Source: Streptomyces sp. R33 (GTDB lineage Bacteria; Actinomycetota; Actinomycetes; Streptomycetales; Streptomycetaceae). From it: a DNA stretch of 64,000 bases. The notes under the pieces are model-generated. The model had not been told where the DNA came from. It made no database searches and was given only the letters and a program-made list of their open reading frames with translations. The stretch is taken from NCBI RefSeq assembly GCF_041200175.1, contig NZ_CP165727.1, positions 8,426,001 through 8,490,000 on the forward strand. Direction: 5' to 3'. How positions within the stretch are numbered: the stretch's first letter is position 1; every line of letters starts with the position of its first letter. The translations under genes and the position numbers were made by a program. This document shows positions 22,589-30,714 of the stretch, one piece after another.

Positions 22589-23281
22589 TCAGCCCGCGTT
22601 CGGCTGGGGTGCCGCGGACAGGCTCTGCTTGACGTACCGGCTGGTCTCGTCGGCGAGGATCTCGGACAGGCCGGTCTCGATGCCGGACAGGGCCTGGGCC
22701 GCGACGTCGGGGGCGGCGACCTTCTGATCGGCAGGCACGCCGGCGGCCATGTCGGTGTCCATGTACCCGACGTGCAGAGCCGAGACGGTGATCCCGCGCG
22801 GTGCCAGCTCCTCACGGGTCGCATCGCTCAGCGCCCAGGCGGCGGCCTTGGAGGCTGCGTAGGAGCCGAGGCCGGCCGGGTGGAACCAGGACAGGGCGGA
22901 CAGGACGTTGAGTACGGCGCCGCCGCCGTTGCCCTCGATGACGGGGGCGAATGCGCGGGTCGCGGCGAGCGGCCCGAAGAAGTTGGTCTCCATCTCCCGG
23001 CGCACCTCAGTCACGTCGCCTCCGATCAGTGTCACGCCGGTGGAGATGCCCGCGTTGTTGATCAGCAGTGTCGCGTCGGACGCCGCGCGGGCGGCCTCCT
23101 GTACCGACGCCTCGTCCGTGACGTCCAGCCGCAGCGGGATGACGCCCGGCACGTCAACCGCCTCGGGGCGTCGGGCCGCGCCGTACACCTTCGCGCCACG
23201 CTCGACGAGCTGGGCTGCCAGGTGCCGCCCGAGCCCCCGGTTTGCGCCGGTGACGACCGCGACCGCGTTCTTGAGTTCCAT
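22589..23281 (-). CDS. Short-chain dehydrogenase/reductase (SDR)
   Basis: 230 residues from ATG 23281 (MELKNAVAVVTGANRGLGRH), with an AGGAGCAGG site upstream. Classical SDR: TGANRGLG cofactor loop, DVTDEASVQ, LLINNAGIS, catalytic Ser in LSALSWFHPAG and YAASKAA (Tyr-x-x-x-Lys). The C-terminus is HVGYMDTDMAAGVPADQKVA. NAD(P)-dependent oxidoreductase of unknown substrate. Divergent from the TetR gene across 113 bases that hold a palindromic operator, so it is the likely regulated target. Confidence 0.93.
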   Translation of the reverse strand: MELKNAVAVVTGANRGLGRHLAAQLVERGAKVYGAARRPEAVDVPGVIPLRLDVTDEASVQEAARAASDATLLINNAGISTGVTLIGGDVTEVRREMETNFFGPLAATRAFAPVIEGNGGGAVLNVLSALSWFHPAGLGSYAASKAAAWALSDATREELAPRGITVSALHVGYMDTDMAAGVPADQKVAAPDVAAQALSGIETGLSEILADETSRYVKQSLSAAPQPNAG

Positions 23282-23325
23282 GCCTGCTCCTGCTCCTGAC
23301 GGGTGCCGACGGCAACCCACACAAA

Positions 23326-23347
23326 TTAGATTACGCAATCAATCTAA
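23326..23347. promoter_or_regulatory. Palindromic operator between SDR and tetR
   Basis: Perfect 7-bp inverted repeat TTAGATT (23326-23332) / AATCTAA (23341-23347) with an 8-base centre ACGCAATC. It lies between the two divergent starts in an AT-rich patch, the expected arrangement for a TetR operator controlling both genes. Confidence 0.7.
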
Positions 23348-23394
23348 ACATGGAGTTACGATAGATGCCAGTCGACATCCAACGGGAGGTGGCC

Positions 23395-23955
23395 ATGGGC
23401 CGCGTATCGCAGGCGCAGGCGCAGGAAAATCGCAGGCGGGTGGTGGACACCGCCTCCCGGTTGTTCCGGGAGCAGGGCACGCAGGTCAGCGTCGCCGACC
23501 TGATGAAGGCGGCCGGTCTGACCCACGGCGCCTTCTACAAGCAGTTCGCCTCCAAGGAGGCGCTCGTCGACGAGGCCACCGCCCACGCCTTCACCGAGCT
23601 CGCCCGGCGCTACACCGAGGGACTTGAGCGGTATGAAGGGCGGCGCGACGCCGCCCAGCAGGTGCTGATCGACACCTACCTCTCCGTCGAGCACCGTGAC
23701 GGCCCGGCGGACGGCTGTCCGGTCGCCGCGCTCGCCTCCGACATTGCGCGCGAAGGCGGGGGACGTGAGGCCCGTCGCGTCTACACCGAGGGGGTGGCCG
23801 ACTTCGCCGACTTCCTCGCCACTGACGACCAGGACGGCATCGTCCGCCTCTGCACCCTGTTCGGAGCGCTGGTCCTGTCCCGGGCCACCAACGGCTCCCC
23901 GCTCTCCGAGGAGATCCTCGCCGCCGCGCGCGCAGCCTTGACCGAAGCAGGCTGA
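23395..23955 (+). CDS. TetR-family transcriptional regulator
   Basis: 186 residues from ATG 23395 (MGRVSQAQAQENRRRVVDTA), with GGGAGG 5 bases upstream; an in-frame ATG at 23365 would add 10 residues. The N-terminal HTH is ASRLFREQGTQVSVADLMKA, AGLTHGAFYKQFASKEALVD. The ligand domain includes DGPADGCPVAALASDIAREG, a pattern common in TetR proteins near SDR and enone-reductase genes. It probably represses itself and the divergent SDR through the palindrome at 23326-23347. Intact. Confidence 0.92.
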   Translation: MGRVSQAQAQENRRRVVDTASRLFREQGTQVSVADLMKAAGLTHGAFYKQFASKEALVDEATAHAFTELARRYTEGLERYEGRRDAAQQVLIDTYLSVEHRDGPADGCPVAALASDIAREGGGREARRVYTEGVADFADFLATDDQDGIVRLCTLFGALVLSRATNGSPLSEEILAAARAALTEAG

Positions 23956-24219
23956 TCAAGGGCGCGGCGCGGGTGCACATCGACGGCACTGGGCGACGAG
24001 GCGTCCGTGGCCGGGCGGAGGCGGTGGGAGAAGGCCGCCGACGCCTGGCGCACCGGCCTCACCGTGCGCCGGACAGCTGGTCACGCAGGGCCGCTGGACG
24101 CAGCGTCCCGAAGAGTCGAGGGTGCGACCTCGCTGGTCGATTGGTCCCTCGAACTTGATCACCCGGGACGGGAACCGCCGGACGTGAAGGCGGCCTTCGT
24201 CTGACCCTGGACGCGCGAC
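23956..24219. other. Spacer with IS701-like end remnant
   Basis: No convincing gene. Bases 24147-24205 (TCGAACTTGATCAC ... GGCGGCCTTCGTCTG) align with 40031-40075 plus flanks in the left part of the IS701-type element, so an old relative of that element may have ended here. Confidence 0.4.
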
Positions 24220-24249
24220 GGCCCCGACCAGAGGTGTCTGGTCGGGGCC
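24220..24249. terminator. Bidirectional hairpin terminator
   Basis: Perfect 13-bp stem: GGCCCCGACCAGA (24220-24232) and TCTGGTCGGGGCC (24237-24249), tetraloop GGTG. It ends the minus-strand pair at 24281-24856 and can block readthrough from tetR. Confidence 0.75.
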
Positions 24250-24280
24250 ATGTACGGGCCGGGCGCCGGGCCCGGATAAA

Positions 24281-24469
24281 TCAGCCGGCGTCGGGGCGCT
24301 GCCCCACGAGCTGGGTGAGCAGCTCGATGATTTGGACCTCGTTCCGGTCGATCTTCTGGTCGAGGGCTTCGACTTTCTGGTCGAGGTTGCCGATCTGCAA
24401 GCTCACCGCTGCCAGGCCGGACTTGATGATCCCGAAGCCGTGGCCGGGCTTCTGCGTGACCTCCGGCAT
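24281..24469 (-). CDS. Small coiled-coil protein
   Basis: 62 residues: MPEVTQKPGHGFGIIKSGLA, then a heptad-like stretch, IGNLDQKVEALDQKIDRNEV, and LTQLVGQ. A typical short oligomerising helix with no known domain. It starts 12 bases after the PIN-like gene stop, in the same direction, and ends just before a strong hairpin. Probably co-transcribed with it. Confidence 0.55.
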   Translation of the reverse strand: MPEVTQKPGHGFGIIKSGLAAVSLQIGNLDQKVEALDQKIDRNEVQIIELLTQLVGQRPDAG

Positions 24470-24481
24470 TGGCCGTCCTGG

Positions 24482-24856
24482 CTAGGTGGGGTCGAGGGGG
24501 TAGATGCCAGTGCCCTCGTACGCCTCGTGGGTCAGGGATAGGGCGGTGACGGGCTCACCGGTCTTGGCGGCCTGCCAGGCGATGGCCGCCGGGTGGGTGA
24601 CCGTCCAGTCGCTGGCGGGCCAGGAGCTGGCGTCCAGCGCGTGGGCGGTCGTGAAGGGCACGCCTGCGGCGAATCGCAGCCGTGCGGTGTGAGCGCCGGC
24701 CCCGGGGGTAGCGCGTTCGGCAGCGAGGACGGACAGCGCCGGGATCAGGACGCGGCCGGTGCCCCGGGAGGATTCGATGTAGAAGCCGGTGAAGAAGGGG
24801 TCGGCCCGGTAGAGGGCGACCAGGGCGGTGTGGTCGAAGACGGCCGTCGGGCTCAC
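24482..24856 (-). CDS. PIN-like domain protein, possible toxin
   Basis: 124 residues from GTG 24856 (VSPTAVFDHTALVALYRAD), overlapping the previous stop (GTGA). An Asp in FDHTAL at the N-terminus, a Glu in VLAAERATPG mid-way, and Asp residues in AHALDASSWPASDW fit the acidic cluster of PIN ribonucleases. The family is divergent and the call is tentative. The gene before it is truncated to about 39 codons, so if this is a toxin its partner may be damaged. Confidence 0.5.
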   Translation of the reverse strand: MSPTAVFDHTALVALYRADPFFTGFYIESSRGTGRVLIPALSVLAAERATPGAGAHTARLRFAAGVPFTTAHALDASSWPASDWTVTHPAAIAWQAAKTGEPVTALSLTHEAYEGTGIYPLDPT

Positions 24857-24965
24857 GCGGCGGCGCCGTCCTGCTGGGTGCGGATCTTGTCCCAGGCGGA
24901 CTGCCCGGCCTGCTGGAGGTCCTCGGTGTACCCACGGGCAGCGCGTGCGGGGGAACTCGGGCGCA
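24853..24965 (-). pseudogene. 3' end of a truncated gene coupled to the PIN-like gene
   Basis: Reads SSPARAARGYTEDLQQAGQS, then AWDKIRTQQDGAAA and a stop overlapping the next GTG. It is cut at about 24965, where the plus strand begins a phosphatase fragment. It could have been the antitoxin or partner of the PIN-like protein. Confidence 0.45.
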
Positions 24966-25288
24966 CATTCACATATACGGACGGACTCGTGGAGACCTCG
25001 GTCAGCGATACCGAAGGGCAGGTCGACGGGCTCGCCGCTGTGCTGGGGATGGGCCTCGCGACGACCGGCGCCCTGGACGGCGCAGCCGACCGGCTGCTGA
25101 GCGACCTGCTTCCGGACGTCGACGACAACCCGGACGACGTCACCCTCCTGCTCGTGCGCATCCCGGAGGTTCCGGGCACTTCGCGGACCGTGGTCCTGGG
25201 CGCCGATGCAAGCAGGGCACACGTCGCCCCTGCGGGCTTGATCCGTCGTAACTCACGTAATAGTCCGAGGTGTATGCCTCGAACGTGA
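24963..25288 (+). pseudogene. PP2C/SpoIIE-type phosphatase C-terminal fragment
   Basis: FTYTDGLVETSVSDTEGQVD, LSDLLPDVDDNPDDVTLLLV and RIPEVP. This is the last segment of RsbU/SpoIIE-family phosphatases (YTDGLVE, then DDVTLL with the metal-binding Asp). The catalytic core and sensor domains are missing. The frame continues to 25288 in unrelated sequence. Confidence 0.75.
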
Positions 25289-25550
25289 GCGGACCGGTGA
25301 CGCTGGCGGAGGAAACGTCTTGCCTGCGAACGTCGTGAGGTCGTTCCTGCGTTCGGTTGCTCGGGCTCGGCTCTCAACGTGTTCTTCCTTGGCCTGCAAA
25401 TCGGGCTTCGCTCGGTCGAGGATGACAGCGCGTTGACCCGCAACCAACAGAGTGACGTACGAGGGAGAGGGCATGTCGGCCGTGCACTCCAGCTGGCCAC
25501 AGTCAAGTCTGGAGACGACCACCTCGACGAGCCCGTAGGGAAGAGCAGCC

Positions 25551-27314
25551 ATGGACTACACCAAGCTTGCGTCTCCGTTGGCAGCGGCGTACGAGCGTTA
25601 CCAGCAGGAGGGCGGCAGGCGCGAGCCCCTGCGGCGGCAGGCCCGGATGCTCGGCCTCGTCTCCGTACGGGAGCGAGCCAAGCCCCTGCGCGTCGTCGTC
25701 ACCCTCGAATGCGACCCGGACACCCTCCTCAATGGCGATCTCGGCAGCGGCATCGTGCTCAACGAGGGCGGCAAGAAGGTACGGACCGCCATCGTCGATA
25801 TCGACGCCCTCGAACGGCTCAGCGAGCACCCCGGCATCAAGCGCATCGTGCCCGCCAACCGGCTGCGCCCTTACTTGAACCTCGCCCAGCAGAAGGTCGG
25901 CGTGTCCCAGTTCCGGACGAGCTCCGAACTGACTGGCAAAGGCGTCATCGTCGGTATCGTCGATACCGGCATCGACCCGCAGCACCCGGCCTTCACCGGG
26001 CGCATCGAACGGATCTGGGACCAGACCGTGCGCAGCGGCTCCGGAGTGCCGGAGGGCCGATACGGAGCGGAGTTCGCCAACGCCGGGATGGCCATGGCCG
26101 CCCTGTCCCGCGACACCGAGGGCCACGGAACCCACGTTGCCGGCATCGCCGCCGGTGCGGAAGGCATCGCCCCCGAGGCGCGCCTGGTGATCGTCAAGAC
26201 GGATTTCGACGACGCCCACATCGTCGACGGAATCCAGTACGTCTTCCGCGTCGCCCGAGACCTGGACATGCCAGCGGTCGTCAACCTCAGCCTCGGCGGT
26301 CATTCCGACGCGCACGATGGCACCGACACGATGTCCCAGTCCATCGAGGAGGAGTGCGGACCCGGCCGCATCGTGGTCTGCGCCGCCGGCAACGAGGGCG
26401 ATGACGACCTCCACGCCCGGATCACCGTCCCGCAGGGCGCCACCCGCCAGGTCCCCTGTCATCCCGGCGTCTTCGAAGGCCAACCGGACGTGTTCCTGCT
26501 CAACGGCTGGTATGCGGGCAGCGACCGGCTCGAGATCGCCATGGCCTCCCCAACCGGCGCCACGACCCCCTTCCAGCCGGTACGGGAAGCGGACCGGCCG
26601 AGCCAGGTCTTCGACCTCCCGGGGGGCAAGGTCCAGATCACCACGCCGGGCCCCAACACTGCCAACCGCGACATCAACTTCCTCGTCCAAGTCGAGCCGG
26701 AGATCACTCACGGTCCCGCCAACGCCGGCCCCGGCAAGTGGCGGCTGCTGCTCCGCGGCGCGAACGTCACCAGCGGCAAGGTCGACGTCTGGATGCTCGG
26801 CCGCGCTGATGCCAGGCCGCAGCCGCAGTTCAGCGGACCCGCCGTGCACGACGCCCTCAAGGTCGGTTCGCCCGGCGCCGCCACGTCGGCGATCACCGTG
26901 GCCGCCTTCACCACCCGTACCGAGTGGAAGGACATCGACGGCATCGACCGGGAGGCGCCATGGTTGGAACTCGGCGACATTGCGAGCTTCAGCAGCGAGG
27001 GACCGCGCCGGGACGGGGCGCAGAAGCCCGACATCACTGCCCCCGGCGCCATGATCGTCTCAGCGCTGTCCCGCGACGCCCTTGACATGGAGCCGGCCTT
27101 CGTGACGGACGATCAGCACGTGGCGCTCCAGGGAACCAGCATGGCCTCCCCCTTCGTCGCGGGGCTCGCGGCCCTCATCCTGGAGCGGGATCCCGGCTGT
27201 GACCCGCGGAAGCTGCTGGAACTCCTCCGGGAGAACGCGGCCGTCCCTGGCGCCGCCCCGGGCAGCTTCGACCCCAAGTGGGGGCACGGCCTCATCGACG
27301 CCACCAACCTCTGA
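25551..27314 (+). CDS. S8 (subtilisin-like) peptidase without signal peptide
   Basis: 587 residues, MDYTKLASPLAAAYERYQQE, with AGGGAAGAG upstream; no signal peptide, so probably cytosolic. Residues 1-110 form a prodomain-like region (VVVTLECDPD ... TAIVDIDALERLSEHPG). Catalytic residues: Asp138 in IVGIVDTGID, His192 in EGHGTHVAGIA, oxyanion Asn281 in VVCAAGNEGDDD, Ser530 in LQGTSMASPFVAG. Between Asn281 and Ser530 lies an inserted beta-rich domain of about 170 residues (WYAGSDRLEIAMASPTGATT ... KWRLLLRGANVTSG), as in Csp-type subtilases. It is followed after 10 bases by a gene for a small protein resembling its own prodomain. Intact. Confidence 0.93.
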   Translation: MDYTKLASPLAAAYERYQQEGGRREPLRRQARMLGLVSVRERAKPLRVVVTLECDPDTLLNGDLGSGIVLNEGGKKVRTAIVDIDALERLSEHPGIKRIVPANRLRPYLNLAQQKVGVSQFRTSSELTGKGVIVGIVDTGIDPQHPAFTGRIERIWDQTVRSGSGVPEGRYGAEFANAGMAMAALSRDTEGHGTHVAGIAAGAEGIAPEARLVIVKTDFDDAHIVDGIQYVFRVARDLDMPAVVNLSLGGHSDAHDGTDTMSQSIEEECGPGRIVVCAAGNEGDDDLHARITVPQGATRQVPCHPGVFEGQPDVFLLNGWYAGSDRLEIAMASPTGATTPFQPVREADRPSQVFDLPGGKVQITTPGPNTANRDINFLVQVEPEITHGPANAGPGKWRLLLRGANVTSGKVDVWMLGRADARPQPQFSGPAVHDALKVGSPGAATSAITVAAFTTRTEWKDIDGIDREAPWLELGDIASFSSEGPRRDGAQKPDITAPGAMIVSALSRDALDMEPAFVTDDQHVALQGTSMASPFVAGLAALILERDPGCDPRKLLELLRENAAVPGAAPGSFDPKWGHGLIDATNL

Positions 27315-27324
27315 GAATCGGCCC

Positions 27325-27597
27325 GTGGACTACCGGAAACTCGACGCCTCGCTCGCCATGGCCGTCGACGCCCAGGACCGCGCCCCCCAGGACAGGGACA
27401 TGCTGGTGCTCGTGCGTCTCACCCAACCGCCCTCATCAGCCCAGCTCGAACAGCTGAGCAGCAGGGGCGTCGACAGCCCGGCGGTGCCCGGCCGCACCGT
27501 GCTGACGGGCATGCTCTCCCGCGAAGACGTCGAGACCCTTTGCGACCAGCCCTGGGTCCTCTCCCTGGCCCTGTCTGCCACCCGCAGCCCGACATAA
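27325..27597 (+). CDS. Small protein resembling a free-standing protease prodomain
   Basis: 90 residues from GTG 27325, ten bases after the protease stop. Its start, VDYRKLDASLAMAVD, parallels the protease start MDYTKLASPLAAAYE. DMLVLVRLTQPP and TGMLSREDVETLCDQPWVLS parallel the protease prodomain strands LRVVVTLECDPD and TAIVDIDALERLSEHPGIKR. I infer a common origin with the S8 prodomain (I9-like fold). It could inhibit or chaperone the neighbouring protease. No signal peptide. The pairing of the two genes looks deliberate and the frame is intact. Confidence 0.75.
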   Translation: MDYRKLDASLAMAVDAQDRAPQDRDMLVLVRLTQPPSSAQLEQLSSRGVDSPAVPGRTVLTGMLSREDVETLCDQPWVLSLALSATRSPT

Positions 27598-28028
27598 GCA
27601 CACCATCCATGCCTGAGAAAGAAGTAACCCCGCACCGCAATGGACCAGGTCTTGTTGGCGCGCCGGGAGCTCCCCGTGCCACCAGCGGGAGGCTCCAGCG
27701 GCTCCATCCCGGTCGGCCCGATACCGAGGGGGCCGGGCGCGGCACCCCGTCGCTGCCGCGACTCAGCCCCTGAGTGCCCGGTGCTTGCCTCGGGCGGGCT
27801 TGGAGGCACCGAGACCGACGAGGAGCTTCTCGGCGGCCTCGACATCGCCGAAGGCAAGGTCGAGATCCGCTTCCGGTTGAGGCCGATGACGTAACCCGTC
27901 GGGTTCGGTGAAGTAGAAGAGCCAGTCGCCGGAGTACGGGAACGGAAGCGGCGGAAGGCGCGGCGAGGTGTCAGCCGGGCAGACGGCCATGACGTGCGGG
28001 CCCCGGGGCGGACCGACAGACTGAGCGC
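27598..28028 (-). other. Low-information stretch with one small possible gene
   Basis: A minus frame, 27763-27990 (MAVCPADTSPRLPPLPFPYS, GDWLFYFTEPDG), starts sensibly. After PDG the frame that looks natural (GYVIGLNRKRI) is a different one, so it is either frameshifted or chance. Nothing else is recognised. Confidence 0.35.
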
Positions 28029-28604
28029 ATGCCCGTGAAGGCGCGGCGGTCGCCGTAGGTCCCTCCCAAGAGGTCGTTCCTGGACAAGGCGGCGTACGTC
28101 GCAGCGCCCGGGACCGTCGTCCTCGGGCCGCTCTACTACTTCGGCAACCAGTACAACGAGGCCTACTACCGCGCGTTCGGCGTCCCGCTCAGCGACCTGC
28201 CCATCTCCATTCAGGCCGTCCTGGCGCGCAGCCCGCAGGCCCTCTTCTTCCCGGTCTGGATGCTGCTCGTCTGCGGGCTCGCCGTCTTGCTCGTACTCGG
28301 CCGGCTCGGGCACGCCCTGGCCCGAACGGAGAACGAGGGGCGGCGCCGCACGGCATACCGCGCGCTGCTGGCGGTGGGCCTGCTCCTGGGGGTGGTCGGG
28401 GGCTACCCCGTGTTTTTCCGTGAAGACCTGCTCGCTTTCCTCCCCGCGGGCTGGCCGCGCGGGCTGCTGCCCACCCTCGTGGTGGCCCTGGGAGCCAGCC
28501 TGGCCTTCTTCGCCATCCAGGTGCGCCTCGGGCAGCACCTCCCCGGGCAGCGGAACCGCCCCGGCCACGAGCCACAGCCGGTCGGCGTCGCCTTGCGGCT
28601 CTGA
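28029..28604 (+). pseudogene. Membrane protein interrupted by an early stop
   Basis: ATG 28029 reads MPVKARRSP and meets TAG at 28056. The same frame then continues RSFLDKAAYVAAPGTVVLGP and LYYFGNQYNEAYYRAFGVPL. Three membrane helices follow: FFPVWMLLVCGLAVLLVLG, AYRALLAVGLLLGVVGGYPV and LLPTLVVALGASLAFFAIQV. The conserved-looking sequence right after the stop argues for a nonsense change, unless an unusual internal start is used. Family not recognised. Confidence 0.55.
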
Positions 28605-28720
28605 CTCGGCTTCCGTGATGATGACACTCCGTCACAGCTGCCGGACGAGCAGGGAGCATGGAGCCGACGGTGGCGGCTGCCGTGATCGGCTGTGGGGCAT
28701 GTGCAGAGATGGGGAGGGCG

Positions 28721-28786
28721 TGTGGAGAGGTTCACGGTCGAGCCGCTTCGGGTGGTCGACTTCGAGGAGCACGTGCGGCGCCGCCC
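28721..28786 (+). pseudogene. GyrB-like protein N-terminal fragment
   Basis: GTG 28721 opens MERFTVEPLRVVDFEEHVRR, then RPAMW, the typical first 25 residues of gyrase-B-like ATPases found in actinobacterial accessory DNA. The frame is cut there by IS256 sequence. Confidence 0.55.
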
Positions 28787-28880
28787 AGCGATGTGGCGAT
28801 CACGTCCCTGGACCCCACCGACAAGGGACAGACCTGCTGGACCATGCGATGGAAGACCGCTCTGAACGTGTTGGCGCCCT
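28787..28880 (+). pseudogene. IS256-family C-terminal scrap
   Basis: Reads VAITSLDPTDKGQTCWTMRW, then KTALN. It is near-identical in pattern to the IS256 C-terminus at 20651-20720. Only this short end remains. Confidence 0.7.
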
Positions 28881-29440
28881 CGGTGGGGCCGTTGCTGTAG
28901 GGAAGTGTGCGCGCGGCGTTCACGGCGTCGCGGTCCGTTCCAGACCTCGGGTGAAGGCGTGCAGATGGGGCAGATCGGTTGCGCGGACCTGGCCCATCCA
29001 GCGCGAGAGCCCGTCGGCATTTCCTTCGCGGGGCGTAAGGAGCTGGGCGAAGTCCGCGATATGGGCGGCCAGTTGGCGTCATTTCGGAGCAGGCGGCGGT
29101 GAGTCGTGCCAGAAGATTGCGATGCTCGGGCTTGAGGTTGTCGTGCCTGGTGAGGATCATCCGGGCGAGTCGGCGCGGGGAGATGTGGCTGCGGTCGGCG
29201 TCCGCGCGGCCTTGGTTGATGTGCTTGTGCAGGAGGTTGAGGCAGCCGGTGAAGCCGAGGTCCTTGATCTCTTCGAAGGAGGTGTTTGACGAGAACGGCG
29301 GGGTCCGCGTTTGCTGACATCCTGACCAGGGGCTCGGCCTCGGATCCTTGGGCCAGGCGGATCGGACGAGTCATGGCGGGGAAGGCGGAACCGGTCGCTG
29401 GAGGTGCAGCTCAAGGTCGCTGGCCAGGCCGAACACGGGC
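28880..29440 (-). pseudogene. ISL3-family transposase remnant
   Basis: Pieces in different frames: MILTRHDNLKPEHRNLLARL, TAACSEMT, DRDAVNAARTLPYSNGPTEG (GPTEG segment with the final Glu), and upstream KDLGFTGCLNLLHKHINQG-like residues. Several frameshifts and no ends, so dead. Confidence 0.75.
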
Positions 29441-29823
29441 TGGTCGGTCTGGGTCGAGGGCAAAACGGCAGGTAGCGGGAACGATCACCTGAGCATCATG
29501 TCAAGCCTCGAAAGGAGCATCGGTACCCCGAGCATCCCAGTGACACAATGAAGATCAACGATGCCCGCCGGCATGCTCATCTTGAGCGGCAAGCACATGT
29601 TCATCTTGAACGGCACTCAGTACGGAGGCGGCCTGGGGGCCTCGAAGCCTTCGTCAGGGGCGGCCCCCGCAAAGACGTGGCGCTGCTGACCCCGTCCCTC
29701 GAAGGGCGATCGCACCCTGCCCGGGCATGTCCGTAGATTCGCCGGATATGCACTATATGTAACCAAAGGTGACGTACAGTGGGGAGGCGCGCGCCGACCC
29801 TGTCCGATGTCTGTGGGAGTGCC
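29441..29823. other. Spacer with a two-copy tandem repeat
   Basis: No gene. It contains a 24-base-period repeat at 29572-29617 and an AT-rich patch near 29745-29765 (ATATGCACTATATGTAACC) that may hold the promoter of the nuclease-like gene downstream. Confidence 0.45.
29572..29617. repeat. Tandem repeat CATG(C/T)TCATCTTGA(G/A)CGGCA
   Basis: Two units start at 29572 and 29596 with 2 mismatches in 20. Repeats of this kind resemble the multiple terminal repeats of IS21-type elements. No istA/istB sequence is nearby, so this is only a suggestion. Confidence 0.5.
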
Positions 29824-30714
29824 ATGTCCGCCACGTCCATGCTGCTGATCAAAGGAACCTTCCGGGCGGCGTTCTCCGCACCGGATGGTGACACCATCCT
29901 CTTCCTCCCGGACAACGTGGCGGACTGGAAGCTCGTGCCCGGGGTTAACAGGGTCTTGCCGAAGGGTGACGGCCGCGCCCCGATCCGGCTGGAAGCCATC
30001 GACGCGCTGGAGACCCACTACGGGGACAAGGATTCCCCCTCAGGCGTGCAGCACCAGCCGCTGAACTTGGCGCATCAGGCACGTGACGAGCTACTGGCCT
30101 CGCTCGGCTTCACCAACGTTGTCCGCGACGGCGAATTCGTCAAGAGCACCACCCCGGACGCCGTGCCCGGCTTCATCCTCACCCGCGGCGCGGACATCTT
30201 CGGCCGGTGCGTGGCCCTGGTCAGCAGGACTTTCCCCCCGGTCTTCAACGGCTACGAAACCGAAGTCGACGAGGACCTGTTGAAGAAGACCGCGAACTAC
30301 CACATGATCGACCTCGGTCTGGCCTACCCGACCTACTACGCCGCCTTCCCGGACCACCTGCGCGCCTCCCTGACCGTCGCCGCCAGGGAGGCTAGGAACG
30401 CGAGGAAGGGCGTATGGGCCAAGGATGCGACCACCGAGGGGGCGAAGGTCATCGGGATGGACTCGCTCACGGCCGAGACCGGGGCCGTGATCCTCCCGAA
30501 GCTGTTCCGTCGGCTGAAGGACTACCTGGACCTCAACCCGGCGGATCCCTCCCTGGCCTGTTTCCCTGCTTTCCTCGCCGGAAACTCGGACAAGTTCTAC
30601 ATCCAGGGAAATCCGAAGCAGTTGACCGGCCTGCACAACATTGTCGAGATCACCAACGGCCAGACCGTGAAGATGACCCGCCAGGCCGAGGAAATCACCT
30701 TCGACGAGAAGTGA
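29824..30714 (+). CDS. Thermonuclease (SNase-like) family protein
   Basis: 296 residues from ATG 29824 (MSATSMLLIKGTFRAAFSAP), with GGGAG 6 bases upstream. SNase-like elements: APDGDTILFLPDN, RAPIRLEAIDALETHY (Arg and acidic residues of the active site), LAHQARDELLASLGF, and AAREARNARKGVWAKDATTE near the end of the fold. A C-terminal extension (MDSLTAETGAVILPKLFRRL ... MTRQAEEITFDEK) is unlike secreted thermonucleases. No signal peptide. It probably cleaves DNA or RNA or binds nucleic acid; the catalytic set was not verified in full. Stands alone with remnants on both sides. Confidence 0.75.
   Translation: MSATSMLLIKGTFRAAFSAPDGDTILFLPDNVADWKLVPGVNRVLPKGDGRAPIRLEAIDALETHYGDKDSPSGVQHQPLNLAHQARDELLASLGFTNVVRDGEFVKSTTPDAVPGFILTRGADIFGRCVALVSRTFPPVFNGYETEVDEDLLKKTANYHMIDLGLAYPTYYAAFPDHLRASLTVAAREARNARKGVWAKDATTEGAKVIGMDSLTAETGAVILPKLFRRLKDYLDLNPADPSLACFPAFLAGNSDKFYIQGNPKQLTGLHNIVEITNGQTVKMTRQAEEITFDEK

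Noticed and set aside
29572..29617. CRISPR array
   Set aside because: Only two units at 24-base period without variable spacers, and no cas genes nearby.
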